Shown piece after piece: positions 5,638 to 6,202 of a stretch of 6,202 nucleotides of DNA (position 1 is the stretch's first letter; every line of letters starts with the position of its first letter). The translations under genes were made by a program, and so were the position numbers. The stretch lies in assembly GCA_019747165.1 (NCBI GenBank), contig JAIERC010000080.1:1-6202 (forward strand). Direction: 5' to 3'. The DNA is from Sphingomonas sp. Lineage in GTDB: Bacteria; Pseudomonadota; Alphaproteobacteria; Sphingomonadales; Sphingomonadaceae. The notes under the pieces were generated by a model, which was not told the origin of the DNA, searched no databases, and saw nothing but the letters and a program-made list of their open reading frames with translations.

Positions 5638-6078
5638 ATGCATAGTCCAATTATCGCGCCCGTCGTCGCGCTCGTTGCCTGGACGCTCGTTGTTTGGATT
5701 TGGATGTATGTGAAGCGCATCCCGGCGATGAGCCGCGCCGGTATTGATTCCCGCAATCTGGTCGGCGGCAGCGGTGCCGATCTCAAGGCGCGGATCGAAC
5801 CCCAAGCGCAATGGCCTGCGGACAATTATAATCACCTGCTGGAACAGCCGACGATCTTCTATGCGATCGCGCTAAGCCTCGCGCTGATGGAACAGGGCGC
5901 AGGCGTCAACGCAACGATCGCCTGGGCCTATGTATTTCTGCGGATCGCGCACAGCATCGTCCAGATCACCGTCAATCGCGTGATCGTCCGCTTTGGCATC
6001 TTCACGCTGTCCACACTGTGTCTCATGGCACTGACGCTGCATGCCTCACTGGCCCTGATCGGCGCCCATCACCTTTAA
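5638..6078 (+). CDS. MAPEG-family four-helix membrane protein
   Basis: An inner-membrane protein of 146 residues resembling MAPEG (membrane-associated eicosanoid/glutathione metabolism) proteins, a family including microsomal glutathione transferase relatives. Predicted helices at about 6-25, 72-88, 93-113 and 118-142; a polar cytoplasmic loop with DLKARIEPQAQWPADNYNH leads into the conserved NHLLEQPTIFY segment, and LRIAHSIVQ--VNRVIVRFGIF matches the arginine-rich helix 3/4 region of the family. The bacterial members' substrates are largely unknown, so glutathione use is not established here. The ATG at 5638 is chosen because GGGGGGAG (5623-5630) lies 7 bases upstream, within the terminator stem. 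The stop overlaps, tail-to-tail, the stop of the minus-strand gene at the right edge. No promoter is evident between the terminator and this start. Confidence 0.85.
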   Translation: MHSPIIAPVVALVAWTLVVWIWMYVKRIPAMSRAGIDSRNLVGGSGADLKARIEPQAQWPADNYNHLLEQPTIFYAIALSLALMEQGAGVNATIAWAYVFLRIAHSIVQITVNRVIVRFGIFTLSTLCLMALTLHASLALIGAHHL

Positions 6079-6202
6079 CCGAACAGCCGCGCCATCGATC
6101 GTTCGAGCATCACCAGCTGCCACAATGTCCGGCCGTGTTCCGCACGCCCGGCGCGGTGGTCGCTGGCGAGGCGGTCGATTGTCGGCATGTCGAACCAACC
6201 CG
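6075..6202 (-). CDS. Asparagine-synthase-like amidotransferase, C-terminal end (5' part outside window)
   Basis: An open frame entering from the right edge gives 41 residues before TAA: GWFDMPTIDRLASDH, then an RAGRAEHGRTLW segment, then QLVMLERSMARLFG. The pattern G-W-F-D, a leucine-valine helix, D-H-x-x-G-R-x-x-H-x-x-x-L-W-x-L-x-M-x-E is the usual C-terminal tail of class B asparagine synthetases and of the related amidotransferases found in exosortase/exopolysaccharide loci. The ammonia-producing and ATP-binding domains lie outside the window, so the exact role is not decidable. The stop overlaps the MAPEG stop (shared TTAA at 6075-6078). Confidence 0.72.
   Translation of the reverse strand, partial: GWFDMPTIDRLASDHRAGRAEHGRTLWQLVMLERSMARLFG

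Noticed and set aside
1..6202. tRNA, rRNA, CRISPR array, insertion sequence or phage attachment site
   Set aside because: No cloverleaf-like sequence, regularly spaced repeats, transposase or integrase frame was seen on either strand.

Overview
The window looks like chromosomal DNA of a sphingomonad (Alphaproteobacteria, Sphingomonadales). The base composition is high in G+C. The ornithine decarboxylase and phosphotransferase sequences are of types I associate with that order. Two copies of a palindromic intergenic repeat common in these genomes are present, with near-identical CGTCACCCCGGGCTTGACC arms. This is pattern recognition; no database search was run.

Layout from left to right. (1) The 3' part of an alpha/beta hydrolase gene (+ strand; its start is off the left edge) runs tail-to-tail, with an 8-base overlap, into an APH-fold phosphotransferase gene (- strand). 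(2) The phosphotransferase reading frame extends upstream into a relic of a small membrane protein gene, followed by about 250 bases without a gene and palindromic repeat copy 1. (3) An intact copy of that small membrane protein gene (59 codons, - strand) overlaps the stop of a threonine/serine dehydratase gene by ATGA. (4) Divergent from the dehydratase, with almost no intergenic space, is a fold-type III ornithine/diaminopimelate-type decarboxylase (+) whose 5' end has no convincing start codon. (5) After palindromic repeat copy 2, which carries a second 24-base repeat inserted in one arm, comes a bacterial deoxyhypusine-synthase-like gene (+). (6) A strong intrinsic terminator follows it; its 3' arm also supplies the Shine-Dalgarno sequence of the next gene, a MAPEG-family four-helix membrane protein (+). 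(7) The C-terminus of an asparagine-synthase-like amidotransferase (-) enters from the right edge and overlaps the MAPEG stop by 4 bases.

The functional core is the decarboxylase plus deoxyhypusine-synthase-like pair. Bacteria lack the eIF5A substrate of true deoxyhypusine synthase, so an enzyme of this fold beside a diamine-producing decarboxylase suggests a polyamine-condensing role, such as homospermidine formation from putrescine. Homospermidine is a chemotaxonomic marker of Sphingomonas in the strict sense. The most unusual structural observations are the duplicated small membrane protein, with one copy truncated and read through into the phosphotransferase frame, and the apparently rebuilt or truncated 5' end of the decarboxylase.
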